Assembly (NCBI GenBank): GCA_035268685.1
Contig: DATFKK010000172.1
Location: 1 to 64,000 of the forward strand
Length of the DNA stretch: 64,000 nt
Direction: 5' to 3'
Source of the DNA: Candidatus Krumholzibacteriia bacterium
GTDB taxonomy: Bacteria; Krumholzibacteriota; Krumholzibacteriia; JAJRXK01
Shown here: positions 35,251-43,416 of the stretch, one piece after another
Numbering within the stretch: position 1 is the stretch's first letter
Layout: the number at the start of each line of letters is the position of its first letter
The notes under the pieces: model-generated
Told to the model about the DNA's origin: nothing
The model's input: the letters and a program-made list of their open reading frames with translations, nothing else
Database searches by the model: none
Program-made: the position numbers and the translations under genes

Positions 35251-36812
35251 CGGCCTCGTTCACGGGGGGTGAAGGCACCGGGACCGCCGTACTGCAGCGA
35301 ACGCGTGGGCGCGAAGCGCGGATCGTCGGTCGCTCCCCCGCCGGGACCGGTCCCGGTCCCACCCGCTCCGATCTGACGCATGCGTGCCGCGACGAGGGCC
35401 TCCAGCTCCTCCTGCGTCCGCTCCTTGGCAGTGAGGAACTCCTCACCGGCCAGGCTGCGCGCCTGTGGCGACTCGGGGTAGTCCTCGCGCAGACGGGCGT
35501 ACATCCGGTCGGCCCCTTCGGGATCGTCCATGTGCTCGGCCCGGATGTACCCGATGGCATAGGCCGCGGGCGGACCGAACTCGGTGTCGGCACCGAGCTC
35601 GAGGGCTCGCTCGTACCACGGAAGGGCATCGCCCGGGCGCTCGAACCCGAACAGGACGAGTTCACCCAGTTCGAAGGCCGCCTCGACGCGCTCGAGCGCC
35701 TCGGTGCTGTCGGCGGCGACGACTCCGCGCAGCTCCTCGTACTGCGCGAGCTGACTCTCGCGCACCTTCACGGGTGGTCCCCACTCCGCGCCGAGCCGCC
35801 GCGAGACCGCTGTCTCCAGCTTTTCGGCGAGTAGTTCGCTGTCGGGACCCCGTTCGCGGACCAGGTACTCGACGATCGTGTACCAGGCCTGGCCCTTGGC
35901 CTGCGACTGGCTGTCCTCCGCGCCGAGCACTTCGAGGGCCTCGATGCCCTCGTCGACGCGTCCCTGCTCGAGCAGGGTCCGCCCCTCGAGCAGGAAGGCC
36001 TCGTCGCGCTGGGACTGGTCCATCGCGAGATCCGAGAGCTCGACCACGAGTTCGGCGGCCTCCTCGGGACGACCCTCCTCGATCAGGGTCACCACGCGCA
36101 GGCGCTCCACCTCGAAGCGCTGCGCGTCGTTCAGGAGCTCGGGGTCGACGGCCGCCAGCTGTTCGAGCGCCTCGGGCCGCCGATCGAGCTCGAGCAGGAT
36201 CCGCGCGAGCGACAGACGGGCCGACGACACCTCGGGACGATCGGGGTGTTGCTCCAGGAAGCGCCGGTAGTAGTCGATGGCCTGATCGTAGCGGCGGTCC
36301 TCGGCGTAGGCATCGCCGAGACGGTACAGGGCCTCGGCCGCGAAACGACCGTCGGGAAAGGATTCGCGCAGCCGCGCGAACCAGTCGAGACCGGCCTGCT
36401 CCTCGCCCCGGCCCAGATGGGCCAGGCTCTTGAGGTACATGGCCTCCTGGACGAACTCACTGTTCGGGAAGTTGGCGAGCAGGTTGTCGAGGTTCCGCAG
36501 GGCGTCCGACCACTCGTTCAGACGCAGGTAGGACTTGCCCATGAGGAAGAGCGCATCGTCGACGAGGTCGCTGTCGGGGTACTCGTCGAGCAGCATCTCC
36601 GACTTGCGGATGGCGCGCCGGTACTGGTTCCGCTGCTGTTGCGTCGGCCGGTCGCGTGGATCGACCTCCTCGCCCAGACGCTCGCCCTCCTCGAAGGCGG
36701 TCTCGGCATTGTAGAACAGGTTGAAGTAGGCGCAGCCCGCCGGGAACGACACCACGATCGCGATCAGTGCGACCGCGGCGAGCCATCCCTTCCGCTGCTT
36801 CGTCGATCTCAA
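35247..36812 (-). CDS. TPR-repeat lipoprotein (BamD/YfgM-like architecture) inside the pyr operon
   Basis: 521 residues from TTG 36812. The N-terminus is a lipoprotein signal: KGWLAAVALIAIVVSFPAGC, with the lipid-bearing Cys near residue 27. Tandem TPRs run through most of the rest (SEMLLDEYPDSDLVDDALFLMGKSYL, NLLANFPNSEFVQEAMYLKSLAHL, YYRRFLEQHPDRPEVSSARLSLARIL and more). The tail is Gly-rich and disordered. It is probably anchored in a membrane facing the periplasm and is comparable in style to outer-membrane assembly or division scaffolds. Its place between pyrC and pyrK, with overlaps on the pyrK side, is odd; no link to pyrimidines is evident. Confidence -1.
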   Translation of the reverse strand: MRSTKQRKGWLAAVALIAIVVSFPAGCAYFNLFYNAETAFEEGERLGEEVDPRDRPTQQQRNQYRRAIRKSEMLLDEYPDSDLVDDALFLMGKSYLRLNEWSDALRNLDNLLANFPNSEFVQEAMYLKSLAHLGRGEEQAGLDWFARLRESFPDGRFAAEALYRLGDAYAEDRRYDQAIDYYRRFLEQHPDRPEVSSARLSLARILLELDRRPEALEQLAAVDPELLNDAQRFEVERLRVVTLIEEGRPEEAAELVVELSDLAMDQSQRDEAFLLEGRTLLEQGRVDEGIEALEVLGAEDSQSQAKGQAWYTIVEYLVRERGPDSELLAEKLETAVSRRLGAEWGPPVKVRESQLAQYEELRGVVAADSTEALERVEAAFELGELVLFGFERPGDALPWYERALELGADTEFGPPAAYAIGYIRAEHMDDPEGADRMYARLREDYPESPQARSLAGEEFLTAKERTQEELEALVAARMRQIGAGGTGTGPGGGATDDPRFAPTRSLQYGGPGAFTPRERGR

Positions 36813-36838
36813 GCCCTGGTGTCCACTCGTCTGGGGGG

Positions 36839-38179
36839 TCAGACCGCACCGCCCGCCGGCGTGGCCGTCTCCAGGTCGAAGGTCACGCGACCGGCCAGGA
36901 AGGTCGTGTGCACACGCCCGGTGAGCGCACGACCCAGCCACGGGCAGTTGCGTCCCTTGCTGCGAAGACCACCGGCGTGCGGGGTCCACGTGTCCTCGGG
37001 GTCGATCAGGGCGAAGTCGGCCGAACGGCCGGGTTCCAGGCTACCGCCCGGCTTCCCGAGGATACGGGCCGGGGCCGTCGACATCAACTCGACCAGACGC
37101 GGCAGGTCCAGCGGACCGCGCCGGACCAGCCGCTCGTGGGCGGCGGCGAAGGCGGTCTCCAGCCCGATGACGCCGAAGGGTGCGTGGGCGAAGGTGCGTT
37201 CCTTGTCGGTGCCCGTGTGCGGGGCGTGGTCGCTGGCGATCGCATCGATGGTGCCGTCGGCCAGGGCCTCGACCAGGGCCTCCTGGTCGGCGACGCTGCG
37301 CAGGGGCGGTTTCACCTTGAACGAGGTGTCGTAGTCGCGGCAGTCGGAGTCGGTGAAGAAGACGTGGTGCGGTGTGGTCTCGCAGGTGATCGCCAGGCCC
37401 TGCGCCCGGGCCCCGCGGATCAGCTCGACGCCGTCCCGCGTGCTGACGTGTGGAACGTGCAGCGGTGCGCCGGTCAGTCGCGCGAGTTCGATGTCACGGG
37501 CGATCGCGCTGACCTCGGCCGCCGACGGCAGGCCGACCAGCCCCAGACGGGTGCTCCAGGTCCCTTCGTGCATGGTGCCGTTGGGCGACAGCGAGGCGTC
37601 CTCGGGGTGACTGATCACCGGCACGCCCAGCGTTCGGATCGACTCCATGGCGTGGCGCATCAGCCCGCTGTCGCGCACCCACTGGACGTCGTCGGAGAAG
37701 GCCACCGCTCCGGCATCGAACAGGTCACCGTACTCGACCATCGACTCGCCCTTCATTCCCGCGGTCAGGGCCGCCACCGGATGCACGCGGCACCTGCCGG
37801 CCTCGGCACTGCGGACCAGCACGAGTTCGATGGCGCCCGGGGTGTCGGCGCACGGGTGTGTGTTCGGCATGGCCGTCGTGTCGGTGTACCCGCCCGCCGC
37901 GGCCGCCGCGCAACCGGTCGCGATGGTCTCGCGGTCCTCGTAGCCGGGCTCGCGCAGGTGGGCACGAAGGTCGAAGAATCCGGGGACGAGCGTCAGCCCC
38001 TCCCCGTTGCGCTGTTCGGCGCCTTCGACGGGCGCGAAGTCGGCGGGCAGATCGCCCAGGTCGCAGGCGACGATCTCGCCGTCGCGCGCCACCAGGTGAC
38101 CGGTACCGTCGAGCTTCCGCGCCGGATCGATCAGGCGGGCCCCGGTGACGATGAGGGTTCGGTGGTCGCGGCGTTCCAT
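36839..38179 (-). CDS. pyrC: Dihydroorotase with one metal-binding His replaced by Arg
   Basis: 446 residues. Type I dihydroorotase: TLVPGFFDLRAHLREPGYEDRE near residue 55-76, AMPNTHPCADTP, FSDDVQWVRDSGLMRHAM, VISHPEDASLSPNGTMHEG, LHVPHVSTRDGVELI, CETTPHH, AIASDHAPHT with the catalytic Asp, and APARILGKPGGSLEPGRSADF. The metal motif should be DxHxHxRxPG. Here the first His is Arg (CGT, one base from a His codon) while the other ligands are kept. That resembles partial degeneration toward the non-catalytic PyrC' proteins that scaffold PyrB in some bacteria, but most of the active site is intact. It follows pyrB by 28 bases. Confidence -1.
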   Translation of the reverse strand: MERRDHRTLIVTGARLIDPARKLDGTGHLVARDGEIVACDLGDLPADFAPVEGAEQRNGEGLTLVPGFFDLRAHLREPGYEDRETIATGCAAAAAGGYTDTTAMPNTHPCADTPGAIELVLVRSAEAGRCRVHPVAALTAGMKGESMVEYGDLFDAGAVAFSDDVQWVRDSGLMRHAMESIRTLGVPVISHPEDASLSPNGTMHEGTWSTRLGLVGLPSAAEVSAIARDIELARLTGAPLHVPHVSTRDGVELIRGARAQGLAITCETTPHHVFFTDSDCRDYDTSFKVKPPLRSVADQEALVEALADGTIDAIASDHAPHTGTDKERTFAHAPFGVIGLETAFAAAHERLVRRGPLDLPRLVELMSTAPARILGKPGGSLEPGRSADFALIDPEDTWTPHAGGLRSKGRNCPWLGRALTGRVHTTFLAGRVTFDLETATPAGGAV

Positions 38180-38207
38180 TGTCTCGTGCCTCCGTCGTCG
38201 TCCGACG

Positions 38208-39149
38208 CTACAGATCCTGTCCGAGGCTCTCACGGACACCGCCGGAGAGCAGGTAGAGCACGGCCATGCGCACGGCCACGCCGTTGGTCACCTGTTCGAG
38301 GATCACCTGACGGTCGCCGTCGGCCACCGCACTGCTGATCTCGACATCGCGGTTCATGGGTCCGGGGTGCATGATGATGCACCCGGGCTTGGTGCGGGCG
38401 AGCATGCGGTCGTCGAGCCGGTAGGCGCGGGCGTACTCGCGGTTGCCCGGGAAGATCTGGTTCTCCTGCCGCTCCAGCTGGATCCGCAGGACGTTCACCG
38501 CATCGGCGTCTTCGATCGCCCGACCGAAGTCGTACTCGACGGTGCAGCCCAGACTCTCGATGTCGAGCGGCATCATCGGCGGCGGACCGCACACGGTGAC
38601 ACGGGCACCGAGCTTGTTCAGCCCCCACACGTTGCTGCGCGCCACGCGCGAGTGCGCGATGTCTCCGACGATGGTGACCTTCTTGCCCTCGAGCGAACCG
38701 AGCTTCTGCCGCATGGTCATCATGTCGAGCAGACCCTGCGTGGGGTGCTCGTGCATGCCGTCGCCGGCGTTGATCACGCTCGCCGGCACCCGCTCCGACA
38801 GGTAGCGCGCCGCGCCCGAGTCCGGGTGCCGCATGACGATCATGTCGACCTTCATGGCCAGGATGTTCTCAGCCGTGTCGCGCAGGGTCTCGCCCTTGGC
38901 CACCGAACTGCCGGAGGCACTGAAGTTCACCACGTCGGCACTGAGACGCTTCTCGGCCAGCTCGAAGCTGATCCGCGTGCGCGTGCTCGGCTCGAAGAAC
39001 AGGTTGGTGATCGTCTTCGCCCGCAGGACCGGGACCTTGGGAATCGGGCGATCGAGGACCCGGCGGAAGCTCTCGGCCGTGTCGAGGATCTCGAGGATCT
39101 GCGCCGCGGTGTAGCTCTCGAGATCGAGCAGGTGCTTCTGCGCGAACAT
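38208..39149 (-). CDS. pyrB: Aspartate carbamoyltransferase catalytic subunit
   Basis: 313 residues, full length. Carbamoyl-phosphate site [19 protein letters not shown] (STRT, near 52-55), then [32 protein letters not shown] (HPTQ), [13 protein letters not shown] and the aspartate loop [14 protein letters not shown]. It joins carbamoyl phosphate and aspartate, the first committed pyrimidine step. The start shares a base with the pyrR stop (TGATG). No pyrI regulatory subunit is adjacent, so control is probably through PyrR attenuation upstream. Confidence -1.
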   Translation of the reverse strand: MFAQKHLLDLESYTAAQILEILDTAESFRRVLDRPIPKVPVLRAKTITNLFFEPSTRTRISFELAEKRLSADVVNFSASGSSVAKGETLRDTAENILAMKVDMIVMRHPDSGAARYLSERVPASVINAGDGMHEHPTQGLLDMMTMRQKLGSLEGKKVTIVGDIAHSRVARSNVWGLNKLGARVTVCGPPPMMPLDIESLGCTVEYDFGRAIEDADAVNVLRIQLERQENQIFPGNREYARAYRLDDRMLARTKPGCIIMHPGPMNRDVEISSAVADGDRQVILEQVTNGVAVRMAVLYLLSGGVRESLGQDL

Positions 39150-39724
39150 CAGGCCTTGTCTCCTTCGCCGGATTCGTCGTCGAGCAGCTCGCCGAGCACG
39201 ACCTTCCGCGTCTCGTCGAAGTCCTCGACCATGACCTTGATCACCTCGCGCCGCGACGTGGGCACGTTCTTGCCCACGTAGTCGGCGCGGATGGGCAGCT
39301 CGCGGTGGCCGCGGTCGATCAGCACCGCCAGCTGGATCGCGCGCGCACGGCCGTAGTCCATGAGTTCGTTCATGGCCGCGCGCACGGTGCGGCCGGTGTA
39401 GAGCACGTCGTCGACCAGGACGACCGTCTTGTCGTTGATGTCGAAGGGCAGATCGGTCGACCCCACGCTCGGTGCGGGACCCATGGTCGACAGGTCGTCG
39501 CGGTAGAAGGTGATGTCGAGCGTTCCCAGCGGAACGTCGGTGCCCTCGATCCGCGTGATCGCGCGCTGGACGTCGCGGGCCAGGCTCACCCCCCGCCGCT
39601 GGATGCCGATGAGCACCACGTCGTCGGTCCCGTGGTTGCGCTCGATCACCTCGTGGGCGATGCGCGCCAGCGCGCGGTTCATGTCGGCGCTGTCGAGGAG
39701 CTGCGATTTCTCTCGGATCTGCAT
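39149..39724 (-). CDS. pyrR: Bifunctional pyr operon regulator / uracil phosphoribosyltransferase
   Basis: 191 residues. Type I phosphoribosyltransferase with the PRPP loop [18 protein letters not shown] (near 97-114), N-terminal [13 protein letters not shown], and [23 protein letters not shown], where the basic patch binds pyr mRNA. With UMP bound it grips the leader RNA and favours termination. A matching binding loop (39882-39897) and an intrinsic terminator (39797-39832) lie in the leader, so this gene controls the whole downstream operon including itself. The C-terminal tail is acidic and slightly longer than usual. Confidence -1.
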   Translation of the reverse strand: MQIREKSQLLDSADMNRALARIAHEVIERNHGTDDVVLIGIQRRGVSLARDVQRAITRIEGTDVPLGTLDITFYRDDLSTMGPAPSVGSTDLPFDINDKTVVLVDDVLYTGRTVRAAMNELMDYGRARAIQLAVLIDRGHRELPIRADYVGKNVPTSRREVIKVMVEDFDETRKVVLGELLDDESGEGDKA

Positions 39725-39796
39725 GGCGAACGTCCCGGACTGGATCCTCGGTGCGGGCTCAGGGGTCGGTACGGGGTCGGCCGTGGCGAGCGGGCA

Positions 39797-39832
39797 GAAA
39801 AAGACCCGCTACGCCTCGGAGGACGTGCGGGT
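39797..39832 (-). terminator. pyr operon attenuator (intrinsic terminator)
   Basis: Read on the minus strand, ACCCGC pairs with GCGGGT, the inner ACG-CCTC/GAGG-CGT continues the stem, and CTTTTTCT follows. This gives roughly a 13-bp GC-rich hairpin with one bulge and a U tract. It lies between the PyrR-binding loop and the pyrR start, 73 bases before the ATG, exactly where the B. subtilis type of attenuator sits. Confidence -1.
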
Positions 39833-39881
39833 GCGTGCGGCGATTCCGCGTTTCGGGCCGGTTCACGGCGCAACCCCTTCC

Positions 39882-39897
39882 GGACCTCACGGGATCC
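39882..39897 (-). promoter_or_regulatory. PyrR-binding loop in the pyr leader RNA
   Basis: The minus strand reads GGATCCCGTGAGGTCC. It matches the PyrR-binding consensus ARUCCNGNGAGGYU at 12 of 14 positions, including the invariant UCCNGNGAGG core. It is upstream of the attenuator and of a gene encoding PyrR itself. TTTAAA, directly 5' of it, is the AT-rich spot of the leader. Confidence -1.
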
Positions 39898-39995
39898 GTT
39901 TAAAGGTGTCGGATACGGGGCGCCGTCGGCGACGACGCTGGCGGGACCTTAGCCACTCCGGGGCGCTTCGGCAAGCCATGTCACGGAACCGGGCC

Positions 39996-40772
39996 TCAAC
40001 GGCCCGGCCGGAGGGAGCGCAGGTGCTCCCGGGCCTCGTCGGCCAGGGCGCTGGTGGCGTCACGCTCGAGATAGGCCTCCCAGGCGGCCGCCGCCTCGTC
40101 GATCCGCCCGGCCCGCTCCAGGGCCAGCGCGTAGGTCCAGCGGGCGCGCAGGAACTCCGGATCGAAGGCCAGGGCGCGTTCGAGCGGACCGAGGGCGCGG
40201 GCGTCGTCGCCACCGTGCACGTAGGCGGCGGCGAGGCCGTAGAGGGCGTCGGGATCGTCGGGGCGTTCGTCCACCACGCGCCGCAGCTCCTCGGCGGCAG
40301 CCCGGGGTTCGCCCAGACGGATCAGGACCAGGCCCAGGTTGTAGCGCGCGTCGACGTAGTGCGGGGCGCGATCCAGGGCCCGCTCGAAGGCCTCGCGGGC
40401 TTCGACCCCGCGGCCGCGCTGCTGCATGGCCTCGACGCCGGCGTTGTACGAACCGCGCGCCGAGGCGACGGCGCGGACGAGTTCGAGGTCCTCGCTGCGC
40501 ACGTCGATCCGCACCCGCTCGCCGGGCACCGGCGTCGAATCGGGCGCGCGGCCGTTGTCCCGCGCGATGCGCTCGGCGTAGCGGCCGTCCCCGTAGATCC
40601 GCGAGCTGATCGAGTCCCACGTGTCGCCGGCGCGGACCTCGAGCGCGGTGCTGCGGGCCACGGGTGGCTGCTCGTCGGCCGGATCGGTCGAGGGCAGACC
40701 CCGGGGGGGATCGGCGCAGCCCGCGACGAGGCCGAGCACCAGGGTGACGGCCACGAGGACGAGACGCGTCAT
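39996..40772 (-). CDS. LysM- and TPR-containing lipoprotein
   Basis: 258 residues. Lipoprotein signal LVLVAVTLVLGLVAGC with the lipid-bearing Cys near residue 19, then a single LysM domain (LEVRAGDTWDSISSRIYGDGRYAERIARDNGR...PVPGERVRI, near 45-90) for peptidoglycan binding. Three to four TPRs follow (AREAFERALDRAPHYVDARYNLGLVLI, AAEELRRVVDERPDDPDALYGLAAAYV, ALGPLERALAFDPEFLRARWTYALAL). It is probably a periplasmic scaffold at the cell wall. Start ATG overlaps the dus stop (ATGA, 40769-40772). Confidence -1.
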   Translation of the reverse strand: MTRLVLVAVTLVLGLVAGCADPPRGLPSTDPADEQPPVARSTALEVRAGDTWDSISSRIYGDGRYAERIARDNGRAPDSTPVPGERVRIDVRSEDLELVRAVASARGSYNAGVEAMQQRGRGVEAREAFERALDRAPHYVDARYNLGLVLIRLGEPRAAAEELRRVVDERPDDPDALYGLAAAYVHGGDDARALGPLERALAFDPEFLRARWTYALALERAGRIDEAAAAWEAYLERDATSALADEAREHLRSLRPGR

Positions 40773-41821
40773 GCCGCGCGTCTCCCCCGCAGCGGCTCGG
40801 GCCGGAACCCCGCGTTGCGCGTGCGGTAGGCCTCGAAGGCGGCCACCACCTCGTCGCGGTCGTTGGTCGCGAACACCCGCTTGCGCAGCTCGGCCACGCC
40901 CGGGCAGCCCTTGAGGTAGGCCGCGAAGTGGCGCTTCATGCGATTCATGCCCGTGCGCGGTCCCTTCAGCGCGATCTCGCGGTCCAGGTGGTCGACGAGC
41001 ACCGTCACGACACGGTCGACATCGGGGTGCCGGTACTCCACACCACGGCGCACCGCGTCGATCTCCTCGAACACGAAGGGGTTGCCGATCGCAGCGCGAG
41101 CGATCATGACCGCGTCGCAATGGGTCTCGGACTTGATCCGGCGGTAGTCCTCGCCCGTCCACACGTCCCCGTTGCCGATCACGGGGACCTCGGCGACGTC
41201 CTTCATCCGGGCGATCGGGGTCCAATCGGCGACACCGGTGAACTTCTGGTCGCGCGTCCGGCCGTGCATGGTGATCGCGCAGGCCCCGGCCTCCTGCAGC
41301 ATCTGCGTGGTCTCGAGGTAGTTCAGCGAGCCCTGGCTCCAGCCCAGGCGGGTCTTGGCCGTCACGGGCAACGCCGTGGCCTCCACCACCGCGCGGACGA
41401 TGTCCTCCATGAGCGGCACGTTGCACAGCAGCGCCGAGCCGCCGTTCTTCTTCACGACCTTCTTCACCGGGCAGCCGAAGTTCAGGTCGATGATGTCGGG
41501 ACCGAGTTTCTCGGCCTCGCGCGCGGCCTCGGCCATGCGCTCGGGATCGCTGCCGAAGAGCTGGATCCCCACGGGGTGCTCGTCCTCGGCCAGCTCGATG
41601 AGCTCGCGCGTGCTCTGGTTGCCGTGGACGACACCGTCGGCGCTGGCGAACTCGCAGAAGGTGACGTCGGCGCCGTGATCGCGGCAGACGGCGCGGAAGA
41701 CGAGGTCGGTCACGCCGGCCATGGGCGAGAGCAGGACCTCGTCGTGCGCGTACAGCGCCCGCACTCGCGCGCGCTTCTCGGCGATGCGATTGCGCTGGAA
41801 GAAGTTCGCGTGGTCGACCAT
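40769..41821 (-). CDS. dusB: tRNA-dihydrouridine synthase, DusB type
   Basis: 350 residues from ATG 41821; an ATG 60 bases upstream would add 20 residues. FMN-dependent TIM barrel: LLSPMAGVTDLVFRAVCRDHGAD near the N-terminus, VGIQLFGSDPERMAEAA, DLNFGCPVKKVVKKNGGSALL with the catalytic Cys of NxGCP (near 115), TAKTRLGW, ITMHGRTRDQKFTG and VIGNGDVWTGEDY. It reduces uridine in tRNA D-loops using NADPH. The C-terminal helical RNA-binding domain is complete. In some genomes dusB precedes fis; here it precedes a LysM lipoprotein. Confidence -1.
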   Translation of the reverse strand: MVDHANFFQRNRIAEKRARVRALYAHDEVLLSPMAGVTDLVFRAVCRDHGADVTFCEFASADGVVHGNQSTRELIELAEDEHPVGIQLFGSDPERMAEAAREAEKLGPDIIDLNFGCPVKKVVKKNGGSALLCNVPLMEDIVRAVVEATALPVTAKTRLGWSQGSLNYLETTQMLQEAGACAITMHGRTRDQKFTGVADWTPIARMKDVAEVPVIGNGDVWTGEDYRRIKSETHCDAVMIARAAIGNPFVFEEIDAVRRGVEYRHPDVDRVVTVLVDHLDREIALKGPRTGMNRMKRHFAAYLKGCPGVAELRKRVFATNDRDEVVAAFEAYRTRNAGFRPEPLRGRRAA

Positions 41822-42089
41822 GGAGTCTCGGATCGGGGTCGGGGGGACCTGGGGCACGGGCCCGCGTGCGCGCCACAGCATATCCGAAACGCCCCGTCCC
41901 GCCGACCGGTTCCCGCCACCGGCTTCACGGGATCTTCACGAAAACCCCATCGAGAACTGCGGACAAGACCCGCCCGTGCGCTTTCGTGGCCTCGGGCCTC
42001 GTGCTAGCTTGCGCTGCCGACGAGTCCTGCCTCGACGCGCGGTCCGACCGGAGACCGTGGCCCGCAACGGTTCAGGGAGACACGCCTCC

Positions 42090-42977
42090 ATGGTATCGGT
42101 CCTGCGGACGCTGCCGACCCTCGTGGTCGTGGCGACGGCCTGCGCGCTCGCTCTGCTGCCCGGTTGCAGCGAGGGCGAGCCCGACTGCGAGTGCTCGGTC
42201 GACCAGATCGACTTCCCCGTGGTCCAGTCGCGCGAGGACACCCTCACCGCCGAGTTCACCATCCGCAACACCGGCGACGGCGACAACCTGAGCTGGCGTC
42301 TGGAGAACCTGCCCGAGTTCGGCCTGCGCGTGCTCGAATCCCCTCTCTACTCGCTCGACGAGGGCGAAGAGGTCACCTACACGCTGCAGTTCGCGCCGCA
42401 GGACTCGATCGGCCCCACCGTGATCGACTACCGCGTGGGGATCGACGAGTGCGTGATCCGCGTGGGCGTCGAGGCCTTCGCGCCGCTGATCCCGGGCGCG
42501 TGCTGCACCGACAGCGGCTGCGTCGACGGCGTGCTGCCGCAGGAGTGCGAGGGCGAGCTGGGTGGGACCTTCCAGGGGCCGAACACCACCTGTGCCGACG
42601 TCACCTGCCCCCCGCCGATCTGCGCGGTGTCGACCGACTCGCTGGGGTGGGTGTCGACGATCGACGACCTGGTCGCCGGCAACACGGTCACCGAGACCGT
42701 CTGGGTGGCGAACGTGGGCGGCACGATCATGAACGGACGCTTCGCCCTGCCGGGCTGCAGCGGCCCGACCGTGCAACTACGCGGGCAGACTCCCTCGGAC
42801 CCACTGGACTTCAGCGTGCTGCCGGGCGACACCGTCTACGCCGAGGTCGTCCTGACCGCGGGCACCTACGACTGCATCCTGTCGATCACGAGCGACGCTC
42901 CGGGCGATTCCTCCTGCAGTGACGTCCGGGTGACCGGGGTCCTCCAGTTCGAACCGAGCAACGGCCAGCGCCGCTGA
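42090..42977 (+). CDS. Cys-rich surface or secreted lipoprotein of unknown function
   Basis: 295 residues. Lipoprotein signal TLVVVATACALALLPGC with the lipid-bearing Cys near residue 26, followed by SEGEPDCEC. Two immunoglobulin-like or ASH-type beta-domains (EDTLTAEFTIRNTGDGDNLSWRL; VTETVWVANVGGTI) flank a central Cys motif: ACCTDSGCVDG...QECEGELGGTFQG..TTCADVTCPPP. This CC-x4-C ... C ... GGTFQG ... C ... C pattern recurs in extracellular proteins of several environmental phyla, as I recall. GGGAGA lies about 10 bases before ATG 42090. It is probably outer-surface exposed; the substrate is unknown. Confidence -1.
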   Translation: MVSVLRTLPTLVVVATACALALLPGCSEGEPDCECSVDQIDFPVVQSREDTLTAEFTIRNTGDGDNLSWRLENLPEFGLRVLESPLYSLDEGEEVTYTLQFAPQDSIGPTVIDYRVGIDECVIRVGVEAFAPLIPGACCTDSGCVDGVLPQECEGELGGTFQGPNTTCADVTCPPPICAVSTDSLGWVSTIDDLVAGNTVTETVWVANVGGTIMNGRFALPGCSGPTVQLRGQTPSDPLDFSVLPGDTVYAEVVLTAGTYDCILSITSDAPGDSSCSDVRVTGVLQFEPSNGQRR

Positions 42978-42990
42978 TCCCGAGCACGGA

Positions 42991-43413
42991 TCACAGGTAG
43001 AGCGTGGAGTCGGCGGCGCCGATCAAGGCGATCGTCGTGGGCCAACCGATCACCTCGTCCACGATCGAGCCGTCGATCTCCGCCGGGTCCCGACCGATCA
43101 GCGCGAGGCTCGCACTGCAGGCGAGCACCCGTGCGCTTCCGCTCGAACGCGCGGCGCGCAGCAGTCGGGATGGCGCGCGCGTCCCCAGCTCCTCGGCCGT
43201 CTCCTCGAGCCGGCGGGCCTTCGACGTATCTCCGGAAGCGAGTTCGAAATCGTCGAGCCGGCCGTCGAGCAGCTTCTCGAGCGCGTCGAAGTAGAACACC
43301 AGATCCACGCGCCAGCCCGTCGACGCCGCCGTGGCGGCGGCGCTGGCCGCCTGGTAGAGGCGGTCCCAGCCACCGTCGTGACACAACAGCAACAGACGCT
43401 TCGGTTCGCCCAC
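42991..43413 (-). CDS. DsrE/DsrF-like small protein
   Basis: 140 residues from GTG 43413. The N-terminal KRLLLLCHDGGWDRLYQAASAAATAASTGWRVDLVFYFDAL and the Cys-containing ARVLACSASLALIG (near 93-106) fit the DsrE/DsrF-like fold, whose members relay sulfur or sense peroxide through that Cys. It follows the ETF:quinone oxidoreductase stop by only three bases, so it is co-transcribed. No dsr sulfur genes are nearby, so sulfur chemistry is not assured. Confidence -1.
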   Translation of the reverse strand: MGEPKRLLLLCHDGGWDRLYQAASAAATAASTGWRVDLVFYFDALEKLLDGRLDDFELASGDTSKARRLEETAEELGTRAPSRLLRAARSSGSARVLACSASLALIGRDPAEIDGSIVDEVIGWPTTIALIGAADSTLYL

Positions 43414-43416
43414 CGT

